A program made the position numbers and the translations under genes. Shown here piece by piece: positions 14,893-24,071 of a stretch of 64,000 nt of DNA (positions are counted from its first letter, which is position 1; every line of letters begins with the position of its first letter). Location of the stretch: contig NZ_CP085173.1 of assembly GCF_020616555.1 (NCBI RefSeq), positions 5,286,001 to 5,350,000 on the forward strand, in the 5' to 3' direction. The DNA comes from Streptomyces longhuiensis. Its GTDB lineage: Bacteria > Actinomycetota > Actinomycetes > Streptomycetales > Streptomycetaceae. The notes beneath the pieces are model-generated. The model was not told where the DNA came from and did no database searches. It worked only from the letters and a program-made list of their open reading frames with translations.

Positions 14893-17112
14893 TCAGCGGC
14901 GTCCGCCTCCGTGCCCGTTGCCGCCGCCGATGACGCCCGGCGGGAGGGTGATGCCGGGCCAAGGGCTCTTGCCCTTGCTGCCCGGGCTTCCGTCGCCCCC
15001 GTCCGGGCCCTCGTCCTGGTCCCTGTCCCGGTCCCTGTCCCGGTCCTTGTCGGGGTCGGGGATGTCGATCAGGTTGAAGCCGGGGGACGGCTTGCCGGAG
15101 AGGGCGCCGACCATGGCGTCCCTCCAGATCGGTCCGGGGACCTGGCCGCCGAAGACCTTCGGCTGGTACTGGCCGCCGATGGTGATGTTCTCCATCTTGA
15201 CGTCCTGCAGGGCGCTGCCGACCCAGACCGCGCCGGACAGGTTCGGCGTGTACCCCACGAACCAGGCGTTCTTACGGCTGTCGGTCGTACCGGTCTTGCC
15301 CGCGTTGTCCCGGTCGGTCAGACCGGCCTCCTGGCCCGTACCGGAGTCGATCACGCCGCTCAGCAGGGTGTTGATGCTGTCGGCGGTCTTCGTGGTCATC
15401 GCGCGCGAGCACGACGACTTCGGCACCGGCAGCGACTTGTCGCCGGGGGCCGTGATCGACTCGATGGCGACCGGCGTGCAGTACGTGCCGCGGTTGGCGA
15501 AGGCGGCGTACGCGCTCGCCATGGTCAGTGGCGAGATGCCCTTGGAGCCGAGGGCGATGGCCGGGACCTCGGGGAGCTTGTCGCCGTTGCCCTGGACGAC
15601 GCCCAGGTTGTCGGCCATGTCCATCACGGGGCACATGCCGGTGTCGCCGATCATCTGCACGAAGTAGGTGTTGATGGACTTGGCCATCGCCTCCTTCAGC
15701 GCGTACGGACCGTACTCGGACTCGTTCTCGTTCTCCACGGTGAAGCCGCCGTTGTTCACCCACGGCTTGCCGCTGCACGTCTGGACCGACTTCGGATACG
15801 GCATCCGGTACGGCGCCGGATACGACTTCGTCACCGGGGTGCCCTGCTCCAGGGCGGCCGCGGCGAGGAACGGCTTGAACGTCGAACCCGTCGGGAAGCC
15901 GAAGTTCGACCCGCTCATCTTGCGGTCGACCGAGTAGTTGATCTGCGTCTCGTTCTTGCCGAAGCCGTACGGCTTCGACTGGCCCATGCCGAGGATCTTG
16001 CCGGTGCCCGGCTCGACGAACGTGGCCGCCGTCGCGACCTTGTCCGTCTGGTAGACGTGGTCCTTGATCGACTCCTGCACCGATTCCTGCGTCTGCGGGT
16101 CGAGAGTGGTCTGCACCCTCAGGCCGCCGCGGTTCCAGAGCTTCGCCCGTGCTTCCTTCGTCTTGCCGAAGACGGGGTCGGTGAGGAACACCTCGCGCAC
16201 GTAGTCGCAGAAGAAGCCCGCGCCCTTGACCGCCGTGATGCAGCCGTTCTGCGGCCTGCTGATCTTCAGGCCGAGCGGCTTCTCCTTGGCGCGGTCCGCG
16301 TCGTCCTGGGAGATGTCGTGCGTCTCGGCCATCCGCTGGAGCACGACGTTCCGTCGCTTGATGGCCTCCGCCTCGTCGTTGACGGGGTCGTAGCGGCTCG
16401 GGGACTGGACGATGCCGGCCAGCATCGCCGACTCCTCCATCGTCAGGTCCTTCGCCGGCTTGGAGAAGTAGCGCTGCGAGGCCGCCTCGACGCCGTACGC
16501 CTGCTCACCGAAGTACGTGATGTTCAGGTAGTTGGCGAGGATGCGCTTCTTGCCGAGTTTGTCCTCGAGCTGGATCGCGTACTTCAGTTCGCGGATTTTG
16601 CGGCCGATCGTCTGCTGGGTGGCCTGGGCGAGCTTCGTCGGGTCGTCGCCGGCCTCCTCCATGAAGACGTTCTTCACGTACTGCTGGGTGAGCGTGGACG
16701 CGCCCTGCGCGACACCGCCGCTCTGCGCGTTCTCGTTGATCGCGCGCAGGATGCCCTTCAGGTCGATGGCGCCGTGCTCGTAGAAGCGCGAGTCCTCGAT
16801 CGCGACGAGCGCCTTCTGCATGTACGGCGAGATGTCCTTGAGGGGCACCACTGTGCGGTCGCGCGAGTAGACCGTCGCGATCGCGCCGCCCTTGTTGTCC
16901 AAGATCGTGGTGCGCTGACTGAGCGGCGGCTGCTTGAGGTTGGCCGGGATCTCGTCGAATCCCTCGACCGAGCCCTTCGCCGCGAGGCCGAGCGCACCCG
17001 CTGCGGGCAGCGCGATTCCGGCGAGGACGGCTCCCGCTAGGACACTGACACCAAGGAACTTGGCGGCCTGCTGAGTCGGTGACAGTCCACCGCCCGAGCG
17101 CTTCTTTCCCAT
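14893..17112 (-). CDS. class A penicillin-binding protein (transglycosylase and transpeptidase)
   Basis: A 739-residue bifunctional peptidoglycan synthase. After a cytoplasmic tail and membrane anchor (about residues 17-40) comes a GT51 domain with EDSRFYEHGAID (catalytic Glu) and STLTQQYVKN. The transpeptidase domain follows with GSTFKPF (SxxK), SKSINTY (SxN) and NAGKTGTTD (KTG). A Ser/Pro/Asp-rich tail ends with repeated DRDRDRDRDQD and GNGHGGG. It polymerises and cross-links glycan outside the membrane. It is divergent from wblA, a neighbourhood conserved in Streptomyces as I recall. The gene for this protein is not known to be regulated by WblA from the sequence. Confidence 0.95.
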   Translation of the reverse strand: MGKKRSGGGLSPTQQAAKFLGVSVLAGAVLAGIALPAAGALGLAAKGSVEGFDEIPANLKQPPLSQRTTILDNKGGAIATVYSRDRTVVPLKDISPYMQKALVAIEDSRFYEHGAIDLKGILRAINENAQSGGVAQGASTLTQQYVKNVFMEEAGDDPTKLAQATQQTIGRKIRELKYAIQLEDKLGKKRILANYLNITYFGEQAYGVEAASQRYFSKPAKDLTMEESAMLAGIVQSPSRYDPVNDEAEAIKRRNVVLQRMAETHDISQDDADRAKEKPLGLKISRPQNGCITAVKGAGFFCDYVREVFLTDPVFGKTKEARAKLWNRGGLRVQTTLDPQTQESVQESIKDHVYQTDKVATAATFVEPGTGKILGMGQSKPYGFGKNETQINYSVDRKMSGSNFGFPTGSTFKPFLAAAALEQGTPVTKSYPAPYRMPYPKSVQTCSGKPWVNNGGFTVENENESEYGPYALKEAMAKSINTYFVQMIGDTGMCPVMDMADNLGVVQGNGDKLPEVPAIALGSKGISPLTMASAYAAFANRGTYCTPVAIESITAPGDKSLPVPKSSCSRAMTTKTADSINTLLSGVIDSGTGQEAGLTDRDNAGKTGTTDSRKNAWFVGYTPNLSGAVWVGSALQDVKMENITIGGQYQPKVFGGQVPGPIWRDAMVGALSGKPSPGFNLIDIPDPDKDRDRDRDRDQDEGPDGGDGSPGSKGKSPWPGITLPPGVIGGGNGHGGGRR

Positions 17113-17540
17113 GAGGGCAGCCTACGTTCTGATTCTCCGGACAGGCGTATATGCCTTGGCCTAAGCTGCACTCAACTGTCACAGCAGTGCGGTCACGTAT
17201 CAAGACGTCCGGCGAACCCGAATCGTTCCGGTAGTCATCTCACCACTCCGCCGCGGTCCTTCCGTGGCCGGTGGGGGCGTGTCCGAAACCGCCTTGAGTG
17301 TCACCCGGTGTCCGCTGTGACTCAACTGAAACACCCCGGTTTGCCGGGTTTGTCGCGCATGCCCTCGGCTCACTCCGTCGGGTGATCTGCCGCTTACGCA
17401 TAGTCCGTTCGGGCCATTCAAGATTGGGCCCGAAGGGGGTGTTGCGCTGTGCCCACCTTCCGTAACGTCCTCAACTGGCGGCGGTGAATATGCCGCTGCC
17501 GCCGTGGGGGAGCCTCGATTCGGGAGAGGACGGCGCCGGT
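17113..17540. promoter_or_regulatory. wide divergent control region of wblA and the penicillin-binding protein gene
   Basis: The 428 bases between the two starts hold no gene. In Streptomyces, wblA has a long upstream region with several developmental inputs (BldD and AdpA are known regulators of it). I could not place individual sites with confidence. A GTAACGTCCTCAAC element at about 17463-17476 lies just ahead of the alternative wblA start. Confidence 0.5.
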
Positions 17541-17885
17541 ATGGGCTGGGTAACCGACTGGAGTGCGCAGGCGGCCTGCCGCACTACCGATCCAGATGAA
17601 CTGTTCGTTCAAGGAGCAGCGCAGAACCGGGCGAAGGCGGTGTGCACCGGATGCCCGGTGCGGACCGAGTGCCTGGCCGACGCGCTGGACAACCGCGTCG
17701 AGTTCGGCGTGTGGGGTGGCATGACTGAGCGGGAACGCCGCGCGCTTCTGCGCAGGCGTCCCACCGTCACCTCGTGGCGCCGGCTGCTCGAGACGGCTCG
17801 TACGGAGTACGAGCGCGGTGCGGGCCTGCTGCCCGTGGACATCGACGACGACGAGACGTACGAGAGGTACGCCGCCGTGGGGTGA
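17541..17885 (+). CDS. wblA: WhiB-family iron-sulfur regulator WblA
   Basis: A 114-residue WhiB-like protein, MGWVTDWSAQAACRTTDPDE onward. Four cysteines for a [4Fe-4S] cluster are present: AACRTT, then VCTGCPVRTEC (C-x2-C-x5-C). The GVWGGM turn and the basic RRALLRRRP follow. Both sequence and place (beside the penicillin-binding protein and ArsA-like ATPases) match WblA of S. coelicolor (SCO3579), a pleiotropic regulator needed for sporulation that represses antibiotic production. ATG 17541 is chosen from family length, with GGAGAGG upstream. A GTG at 17484 would add 19 residues and has a weaker ribosome binding site. Confidence 0.93.
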   Translation: MGWVTDWSAQAACRTTDPDELFVQGAAQNRAKAVCTGCPVRTECLADALDNRVEFGVWGGMTERERRALLRRRPTVTSWRRLLETARTEYERGAGLLPVDIDDDETYERYAAVG

Positions 17886-17963
17886 GGGGGCCGAGCTCCC
17901 TCGATGGCGTCCGAGGGGTGCGAGCCGTGTGGTGGCCCGCGCCTCGGAAGACGTCCGTACGGC

Positions 17964-19367
17964 TCACGCAGCTCCGGCCGGGTCCGCACCGGCCGCGAGC
18001 CGGTCCCCGATGCTTCTGAGGCCTGCCAGGTCGTGCACATCGCCGGGCAGGGCGCCGACTTCGGTGACCGCCACCTCCGGGTGGAGCGCCGCGAAGCGGT
18101 CGCGTGTGCGCTGCTCGCGTGCCAGCAGCTGCATGCGCTCCGCGTGCAATCGCAGTAGCCCTGCCGTGAGTTGGTCCGTGGCCGTGCGATCCGTGGTCGC
18201 GTGGTCTGCGGGTGCGTCGTCCGTGGTCGCGCCGGCAGGCGTGCTGGTGGCCGGCGAGTTGGGCGCGGGTGTCGTAGCGGGTACGCTATGTGGGGTTTTG
18301 TCCGGCGTCTGGGCATGCTCGTCGGGCGTGTCCCTTGCTGGGGCGGGGGAGCCTGCTTCGGGAGAGGTACGCAGCTCTACATTCCCGCCCCCCTGATCCA
18401 CAATGCCGCGCTCGTCAAGATTTTCTGCGGCGGCGAGCGCACGCTCGGCCGACAGCTGCGCGGCACCGCTGCCGTGCACCCTGTTCAGCACCAGCCCGGC
18501 CAGCGGCATGTCCTCCGCGGCGAGGCGCTCCACGAAGTACGCCGCCTCGCGCAGCGCGTCCCGCTCCGGAGCAGCGACCACCAGGAACGCCGTACCGGGG
18601 GCCTGGAGCAGCTTGTACGTCGCGTCGGCGCGCGTGCGGAAGCCGCCGAACATCGTGTCCATCGCCGCCACGAATGTCTGTACGTCGCGCAGGAGTTGGC
18701 CACCCAACAGTTTCCCGAGCGCGCCCGTCATCATCGACATCCCGACGTTCAGGAACTTCATGCCGGCCCGGCCGCCGACCTTCGCCGGCGCCATCAGGAC
18801 CCGGATCAGCTTGCCGTCCAGGAACGAGCCGAGACGTTTCGGCGCGTCCAGGAAGTCGAGCGCCGAGCGGGACGGAGGCGTGTCGACGACGATCAGGTCC
18901 CACTCGTCCTGGGCCCGCAGCTGGCCCAGCTTCTCCATCGCCATGTACTCCTGCGTGCCCGCGAAGCCCGCCGAGAGCGACTGGTAGAAGGGGTTGCCCA
19001 GAATCGCCTCGGCCCGCTGGCCGTCCGCGTGCGCCTCGACGATCTCGTCGAACGTCCGCTTCATGTCGAGCATCATCGCGTGCAGTTCACCGCCCGCCGT
19101 GTCGTCGATGCCCTTCACACGGCGCGGGGTGTTGTCCAGCGAGTCGATGCCCATCGACTGGGCCAGCCTGCGGGCCGGGTCGATCGTCAGCACGACCACC
19201 TTGCGGCCGCGCTCCGCGGCGCGCAGGCCGAGCGCCGCCGCCGTCGTCGTCTTGCCGACGCCGCCCGAGCCGCAGCACACCACGATGCGCGTCCTGGGGT
19301 CGTCGATGAGTGGGTCCACGTCGAGTACGTGGGTGTCTGTCGCGTTCAGGCTCAGGGACGACGTCAT
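17964..19367 (-). CDS. ArsA/GET3-like ATPase, long form
   Basis: A 467-residue P-loop ATPase. Walker A is GSGGVGKTTTAAAL (ArsA-type deviant), followed by VVVLTIDPARRLAQ and the DTPPSRSALDFLDAP switch II region. About 320 residues form the ATPase. An Ala/Thr/Pro-rich low-complexity linker (about 335-405) follows, then a helical C-terminal part. The family includes arsenite pumps and tail-anchored protein chaperones. In actinobacteria these paired proteins are annotated as ion-transporting ATPases without proof. Its start lies 6 bases after the end of the other ATPase gene, so they form an operon and may pair as a heterodimer. It converges on wblA. Confidence 0.85.
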   Translation of the reverse strand: MTSSLSLNATDTHVLDVDPLIDDPRTRIVVCCGSGGVGKTTTAAALGLRAAERGRKVVVLTIDPARRLAQSMGIDSLDNTPRRVKGIDDTAGGELHAMMLDMKRTFDEIVEAHADGQRAEAILGNPFYQSLSAGFAGTQEYMAMEKLGQLRAQDEWDLIVVDTPPSRSALDFLDAPKRLGSFLDGKLIRVLMAPAKVGGRAGMKFLNVGMSMMTGALGKLLGGQLLRDVQTFVAAMDTMFGGFRTRADATYKLLQAPGTAFLVVAAPERDALREAAYFVERLAAEDMPLAGLVLNRVHGSGAAQLSAERALAAAENLDERGIVDQGGGNVELRTSPEAGSPAPARDTPDEHAQTPDKTPHSVPATTPAPNSPATSTPAGATTDDAPADHATTDRTATDQLTAGLLRLHAERMQLLAREQRTRDRFAALHPEVAVTEVGALPGDVHDLAGLRSIGDRLAAGADPAGAA

Positions 19368-19373
19368 GTGTCT

Positions 19374-20351
19374 CTAGATCCCTTGCTTCCGCAGTTCCGT
19401 GGCCAGCCGGTACAGGCCCGCCAGGTCCATCCCCTCGGTCAGCAGCGGCAGTTCGTGCAGGGGCAGGCCCGAATCGGCCAGCACCGCGCGCTGGCTGTGT
19501 TCCAGCTCGTGCCGTTCCGCGTACTCCGCAGCCTGGTCGAGGAGCGGGGTCACCAGGCGTTCGGCGCCGCCGCCTCTGCGGGCGCCGCCCAGGCCCGCCG
19601 CGGACAGGGACTTGGCGATGGCCGTCCGGGGCACGCCGCCCTGCGCCAGCGCCAGTTCGGCCTCGTCGAGGACTGCCGGGCGCACCATGTTCACGATGAG
19701 CCGGCCCACGGGGAGGTTCGCGGCCTGCAGCTCCGCGATGCCGTCCGACGTCTCCTGGACAGGCATCTCCTCCAGCAGCGTCACCAAGTGCACCGCTGTC
19801 TCCGGCGACTTGAGGACCCGCATGACCGCCTGCGCCTGGTTGTGTATCGGTCCGATCTTGGCCAGGCCCGCGACCTCGTCGTTCACGTTCAGGAACCGGG
19901 TGATGCGGCCCGTCGGCGGGGCGTCCATCACCACGTAGTCGTAGGTGTATTTGTTCTGTTTCGTCTTGCGGCGCACAGCCTCGCAGGCCTTGCCCGTCAG
20001 GAGTACGTCCCTCAGGCCCGGCGCCACCGTCGTCGCGAAGTCGATCGCGCCCAGCTTCTTGAGCGCCCTGCCCGCGCCGCCCAGCTTGTAGAACATCTGG
20101 AGGTAGTCCAGCAGCGCCAGCTCTGGGTCGATGGCGAGTGCGAACACCTCGCCGCCCCCCGGGGCTACCGCGATCTTCCGTTCCTCGTACGGCAGCGCTT
20201 CGGTCTCGAAGAGCTGTGCGATGCCCTGGCGTCCTTCCACCTCCACCAGGAGAGTGCGCTTGCCCTCGGTCGCGAGGGCGAGCGCCAGTGCGGCGGCGAC
20301 CGTGGTCTTTCCGGTACCGCCCTTGCCGCTGACGACCTGGAGCCTGCTCAC
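19374..20351 (-). CDS. ArsA/GET3-like ATPase, short form
   Basis: A 325-residue ATPase starting MSRLQVVSGKGGTGKTTVAA. The deviant Walker A (KGGTGKTT) has the signature lysine that acts across the dimer, and YVVMDAPPTGRITRF is its switch region. It is the first gene of the two-gene ATPase operon and is divergent from the DUF4177 gene by 81 bases. In the same genus the pair is always found next to wblA as I recall, which hints at a shared role. The substrate is unknown. Confidence 0.87.
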   Translation of the reverse strand: MSRLQVVSGKGGTGKTTVAAALALALATEGKRTLLVEVEGRQGIAQLFETEALPYEERKIAVAPGGGEVFALAIDPELALLDYLQMFYKLGGAGRALKKLGAIDFATTVAPGLRDVLLTGKACEAVRRKTKQNKYTYDYVVMDAPPTGRITRFLNVNDEVAGLAKIGPIHNQAQAVMRVLKSPETAVHLVTLLEEMPVQETSDGIAELQAANLPVGRLIVNMVRPAVLDEAELALAQGGVPRTAIAKSLSAAGLGGARRGGGAERLVTPLLDQAAEYAERHELEHSQRAVLADSGLPLHELPLLTEGMDLAGLYRLATELRKQGI

Positions 20352-20432
20352 GTCTTCGAGCCTAACCAGTCCGCACGCGGGCTACGCAGGAGGCTGTCGG
20401 TCATCGCCGGTCCAGCGGCTACAGTCGGCCGT

Positions 20433-20591
20433 ATGACCAAGTGGGAATACGCGACCGTGCCCCTTCTCGTGCACGCGACCAAGCAGATTCTGGACACCTG
20501 GGGCGAGGACGGCTGGGAGCTCGTCCAGGTCGTGCCCGGGCCGAACAACCCCGAGCAGCTCGTGGCCTACCTGAAGCGGGAGAAGGCATGA
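20433..20591 (+). CDS. small DUF4177 protein
   Basis: A 52-residue protein, MTKWEYATVPLLVHATKQIL then DTWGEDGWELVQVVPGP. The WEYxxxPL and GxDGWELVxV pattern is that of DUF4177, small soluble proteins of unknown function. It overlaps the RidA gene by four bases (ATGA at 20588-20591), so the two are translated together. Confidence 0.9.
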   Translation: MTKWEYATVPLLVHATKQILDTWGEDGWELVQVVPGPNNPEQLVAYLKREKA

Positions 20592-21058
20592 GCGGGGTCG
20601 TCGACGCGCGCCTCGCCGAACTCGGGCTGACCCTGCCCGAGGTCGTGCCGCCGCTCGCCTCTTACCAGCCGGCCGTGCAGTCCGGTGTGTACGTGTACAC
20701 GGCCGGTCAGCTGCCGATGGTGGACGGGAAGCTTCCGGTCACCGGGAAGGTGGGGGCCGAGGTCACCGCCGAGCAGGCCAAGGAGCTGGCCCGTACGTGT
20801 GCGCTGAACGCGCTCGCCGCGGTGAAGTCCGTTGCCGGCGATCTCGATCGGGTCGCCCGGGTGGTGAAGGTCGTCGGGTTTGTCGCCTCCGCGCCCGACT
20901 TCACCGGGCAGCCGGGTGTGGTGAACGGGGCCAGTGAGCTCTTCGCCGAGGTCCTCGGCGACAAGGGTGTGCACGCTCGGTCCGCCGTGGGTGTGGCCGT
21001 TCTGCCGCTGGACGCGCCTGTTGAGGTCGAGGTTCAGGTCGAGCTCGTTTCGGCTTGA
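20588..21058 (+). CDS. RidA/YjgF family imine deaminase
   Basis: A 156-residue member of the RidA superfamily (long, YjgH/TdcF-like group: LASYQPAVQSGVYVYTAGQL, later NALAAVKSVAGDLDRV and HARSAVGVAVLPLDAPVEVE). RidA proteins hydrolyse reactive enamine and imine intermediates made by PLP enzymes. The catalytic Arg of classic RidA (in the C-terminal R-x-A-V block) is present as ARSAVGV. Translationally coupled to DUF4177. Confidence 0.9.
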   Translation: MSGVVDARLAELGLTLPEVVPPLASYQPAVQSGVYVYTAGQLPMVDGKLPVTGKVGAEVTAEQAKELARTCALNALAAVKSVAGDLDRVARVVKVVGFVASAPDFTGQPGVVNGASELFAEVLGDKGVHARSAVGVAVLPLDAPVEVEVQVELVSA

Positions 21059-21477
21059 GCGGAATGCTCCGCTGAGGGGCGTGGTTCGTGGTTCGGTTTT
21101 CCTGGTTCCTGGTTCCTGGTTCCTGGTTCCGGGTTTCTGGTTCGGCCGAGGTTGGGGTCGGGTGAGGTCCTGGGCAGGTCCGGGTCTCTTCCGGTGCGCT
21201 CCGTCCAGTTGGGGGCGGGGCCGCGCCGGGATGTACGTGCTCGCTGTTCTATGGCGTTACGTTGCCCAGCCGATTGCCCGCATGTGGTGCTGGTGGCTCC
21301 GCGCGCACATCCCGCCACGGCCCCTCTCGTTTCGTACGCGGCTGCCGGGCGGTGGGTGATCTGCCGGGGCGGCTCGCTGGTGTGCGGGTGCGGGGCCGTG
21401 GGTGGTTCTTGGGGCTCTGTCGTACTTGATCGTCTGTGGCTCTCGAACATCCGCTTGGTAGCGGATAGCCTCCGGCC
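21059..21477. repeat. gap with a CCTGGTT tandem repeat
   Basis: About 420 bases without a gene. The unit CCTGGTT is repeated four times without change at 21101-21128, flanked by degenerate copies (GGTTCG, GGGTTTCTGGTT) from about 21082 to 21143. The rest shows no recognisable signal beyond the promoter of the Nudix gene. Confidence 0.6.
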
Positions 21478-22353
21478 ATGGCGAATGGGCAGTGGTATCC
21501 CCCGGAGTGGCCCGAGCGGATTCGTGCGCTCGCGGCGGGTGAGCTGGCGGCCGCCGTGCCGCGGCGGGCCGCGACCGTCATGCTTCTGCGGGACGCGGTC
21601 GCCGGTCCCGAAGTGCATATGCTGCGTCGACGCGCCTCCATGGCTTTCGCCGGGGGCGCGTACGCGTATCCGGGCGGAGGTGTGGATCCCCGTGACGACG
21701 AGTCGGTCGTGCGGTGGGGCGGGCCCTCGCGCGCGGCCTGGGCGGCGCGGCTCGGCGTGGACGAGAAGGCGGCGCAGGCGATCGTGTGTGCCGCCGTGCG
21801 GGAGACGTACGAGGAGGCGGGCGTGCTCCTCGCCGGGCCCGATGCGGCGTCCGTGGTGGGGGATACGACCGGGGAGTCCTGGGAGGACGACCGGGAGGCG
21901 CTCGTCCGGCGGGAGTTGTCGTTCGGGGAGTTCCTCGGGCGGCGCGGGCTGGTTCTGCGGTCCGATCTGCTGGGGGCCTGGGCGCGGTGGATCACGCCCG
22001 AGTTCGAGCCCCGGCGGTACGACACCTGGTTCTTCGTCGCCGCCCTGCCTGAGGGACAGCGCACCCGTAACGCCTCCACCGAAGCTGATCGGACCGTGTG
22101 GATCCGGCCCGAGCAGGCTGCCGAGGGGTACGACAAGGGCGAGCTCATGATGATGCCGCCCACGATCGCGACGCTGCGGGCGCTGGCCGGTTTCGACAGC
22201 GCCGAGGGGGCCCTCGCGGGTGCTGCGGCGCAGGATCTCTCCCCTGTGCTCGCCCAGGCCCGGCTCGAGGCTGGGGAGATTGTTCTGTCCTGGCCCGGTC
22301 ATGATGAGTTCACCAAGCACATTCCGACCGCGTCCGGGGGAGCCTCCGCATGA
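21478..22353 (+). CDS. Nudix hydrolase
   Basis: A 291-residue Nudix-fold protein. The Nudix box is split by an insertion: GGGVDPRDD near residue 65 is followed about 45 residues later by AAVRETYEEAGVLL (R-E-x-x-E-E-A-G). That arrangement is typical of actinobacterial proteins related to mammalian NUDT19 (CoA/acyl-CoA hydrolases). The stop overlaps the start of the next gene (ATGA at 22350-22353), so the pair is coupled. Substrate not assigned. Confidence 0.88.
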   Translation: MANGQWYPPEWPERIRALAAGELAAAVPRRAATVMLLRDAVAGPEVHMLRRRASMAFAGGAYAYPGGGVDPRDDESVVRWGGPSRAAWAARLGVDEKAAQAIVCAAVRETYEEAGVLLAGPDAASVVGDTTGESWEDDREALVRRELSFGEFLGRRGLVLRSDLLGAWARWITPEFEPRRYDTWFFVAALPEGQRTRNASTEADRTVWIRPEQAAEGYDKGELMMMPPTIATLRALAGFDSAEGALAGAAAQDLSPVLAQARLEAGEIVLSWPGHDEFTKHIPTASGGASA

Positions 22354-23180
22354 CCGAAGCCGCAGCCCTTCCCGGACAGCCCCGCGGCGGGGTGCTGTCG
22401 GGGCCCGCCACCGCGCGCGCGGTCAACGTGCTGGCTCCGAACGCCTCGGCGATGACCCTGGACGGGACCAATACGTGGATCGTTTCCGAGCCTGATTCCG
22501 AGCTTGCCGTCGTGATCGATCCCGGGCCGCTCGACGACGTGCATCTGGAGCATGTGGTCGCGGTCGCCGAGGCCGCCGGCAAGCGCGTCGCCCTGACCCT
22601 TCTCACCCATGGGCATCCCGATCACGCGGAGGGTGCCGGCCGGTTCGCCGAGCTGACCCGGACCGACGTGCGGGCCCTCGATCCTGATCTGCGGCTCGGG
22701 GACGAGGGGTTGGCGGGTGGGGACGTGGTGACGGTCGGCGGGCTGGAGTTGCGTGTTGTCGCGGCTCCTGGGCATACCGCCGATTCGCTCTGCTTCCATC
22801 TGCCCGCCGATCGGGCCGTGCTGACCGGAGACACCGTGCTCGGGCGCGGGACCACCGTCGTCGCCCATCCCGACGGGCGGCTCGGGGACTATCTCGACTC
22901 GCTGCGGCGGCTGCGGTCCCTCACCGTCGACGACGGGGTCGACACCGTGCTGCCGGGGCACGGGCCCGTACTCGAGGACGCCCAGGGCGCCGTCGAGTAC
23001 TACCTCGCCCACCGCGCCAACCGGCTCGCCCAGGTCGAGACCGCCGTCGAGAGCGGTTATGCCTCGGCGTCAGAGATCGTCGCCCATGTGTACGCGGCCG
23101 TGGACCGGTCTCTGTGGCCTGCCGCCGAGTTGTCCGTTCTGGCCCAGCTCGACTACTTGAAGGAGCACGGGCTGATCTAG
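22350..23180 (+). CDS. metallo-beta-lactamase-fold hydrolase (LACTB2-like)
   Basis: A 276-residue MBL-fold enzyme. Zinc ligands are visible: LTHGHPDHAEG (HxHxDH), APGHTADSLC, LTGDTVLG and the closing GHGPV. A C-terminal helical part (ASASEIVAHVY, YLKEHGLI) resembles the winged-helix tail of LACTB2-type endoribonucleases and hydrolases. Its TAG stop shares the palindrome CTAG (23177-23180) with the stop codon of the convergent sigma factor gene. It is translated with the Nudix hydrolase upstream. Exact substrate unknown. Confidence 0.88.
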   Translation: MTEAAALPGQPRGGVLSGPATARAVNVLAPNASAMTLDGTNTWIVSEPDSELAVVIDPGPLDDVHLEHVVAVAEAAGKRVALTLLTHGHPDHAEGAGRFAELTRTDVRALDPDLRLGDEGLAGGDVVTVGGLELRVVAAPGHTADSLCFHLPADRAVLTGDTVLGRGTTVVAHPDGRLGDYLDSLRRLRSLTVDDGVDTVLPGHGPVLEDAQGAVEYYLAHRANRLAQVETAVESGYASASEIVAHVYAAVDRSLWPAAELSVLAQLDYLKEHGLI

Positions 23181-24052
23181 AGGTCCGCCCGGATCAGGGT
23201 CTTCAGACGGTCCTCGTCCGAGAGGATGTTCAGTTCGGTGACTCTGCCGCCGGTGATCGTGAACGACATCAGCGATGCCGGGCGGCCCTCCGGCAGGGCG
23301 AGCAGGCCGATCGAGCCGTTCACCAGCACGATGCGTACGTGCGGTGCCATGTGCTGGAACGTGATCGCGCCGGACGCCACCGTGTGAGCGCCTCGGACCA
23401 GGCGCGACAGCCCCGTCGCGCCGGCGTCCGCCCGGAGCAGTACGTCCGGGTCCAGGACCGCGACCAGGCGTTCGAAGTCGCCTTCGCGGGCCGCCGAGAG
23501 GAACGCCTCCACGATCTCGCGCTGCCGTACGGGATCCGTCTCAGGCGGCGGCGCTCCCTGGACGCGGCGGCGCGCGCGGCTCGCCAGCTGCCGGGTCGCC
23601 GCCGGTGTGCGCTCCACGATCGGCGCGATGTCGTCGAACGGCACCGCGAACAGGTCGTGCAGCACGAACGCCAGCCGCTCCACCGGCGCCAGCGAGTCCA
23701 GGACCACGAGCAGCGCCAGGCCCACCGAGTCGGCCTGGAGTGCCTGTTGTTCGGGATCCGGGGCGTCCGGGCTCGTGACCAAGGGGTCGGGCACGTGCGT
23801 CTCCAGGGGCTCTTCGCCCCTCGCCTTGCGCGAGCGCAGCAGGTCCAGGCAGATCCGGCCGGTGACGGTGGTGAGCCAGCCGCCCAGGTTCTCGACGGCC
23901 GAGGTGTCGGACCGCTGAAGCCGCAGCCACGTCTCCTGTACGGCGTCCTCCGCCTCGCTGAGCGAACCGAGCATCCGGTAGGCCACGGCACGCAGGTGAC
24001 CCCGTGACTCCTCGAACCGCTCGGCCAGGGTGTCCGTCGACGCTGAGCTCAT
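23177..24052 (-). CDS. ECF sigma factor with SnoaL-like C-terminal domain (ECF41/SigJ type)
   Basis: A 291-residue ECF sigma factor. Region 2 reads AYRMLGSLSEAEDAVQETWL. Region 4 reads DLFAVPFDDIAPIVERTPA with a helix-turn-helix. A C-terminal domain of about 110 residues (REIVEAFLSAAREGDFERLV) has the SnoaL/NTF2 fold that in ECF41 and SigJ-type factors replaces an anti-sigma protein and modulates activity. The ECF41 end motif NPDKL is here NILSDEDRLK and no DGGGK loop is visible, so the exact group is unsure. It follows the nucleotidyltransferase gene by 19 bases on the same strand. Confidence 0.88.
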   Translation of the reverse strand: MSSASTDTLAERFEESRGHLRAVAYRMLGSLSEAEDAVQETWLRLQRSDTSAVENLGGWLTTVTGRICLDLLRSRKARGEEPLETHVPDPLVTSPDAPDPEQQALQADSVGLALLVVLDSLAPVERLAFVLHDLFAVPFDDIAPIVERTPAATRQLASRARRRVQGAPPPETDPVRQREIVEAFLSAAREGDFERLVAVLDPDVLLRADAGATGLSRLVRGAHTVASGAITFQHMAPHVRIVLVNGSIGLLALPEGRPASLMSFTITGGRVTELNILSDEDRLKTLIRADL

Positions 24053-24071
24053 CGGTGTCCTGCTTCCCGGG

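Noticed and set aside
17484..17540. A 19-residue N-terminal extension of WblA from GTG 17484
   Set aside because: Family proteins start at MGWVTDW as I recall, and the ribosome binding site at 17484 is weak. Kept as an alternative only.
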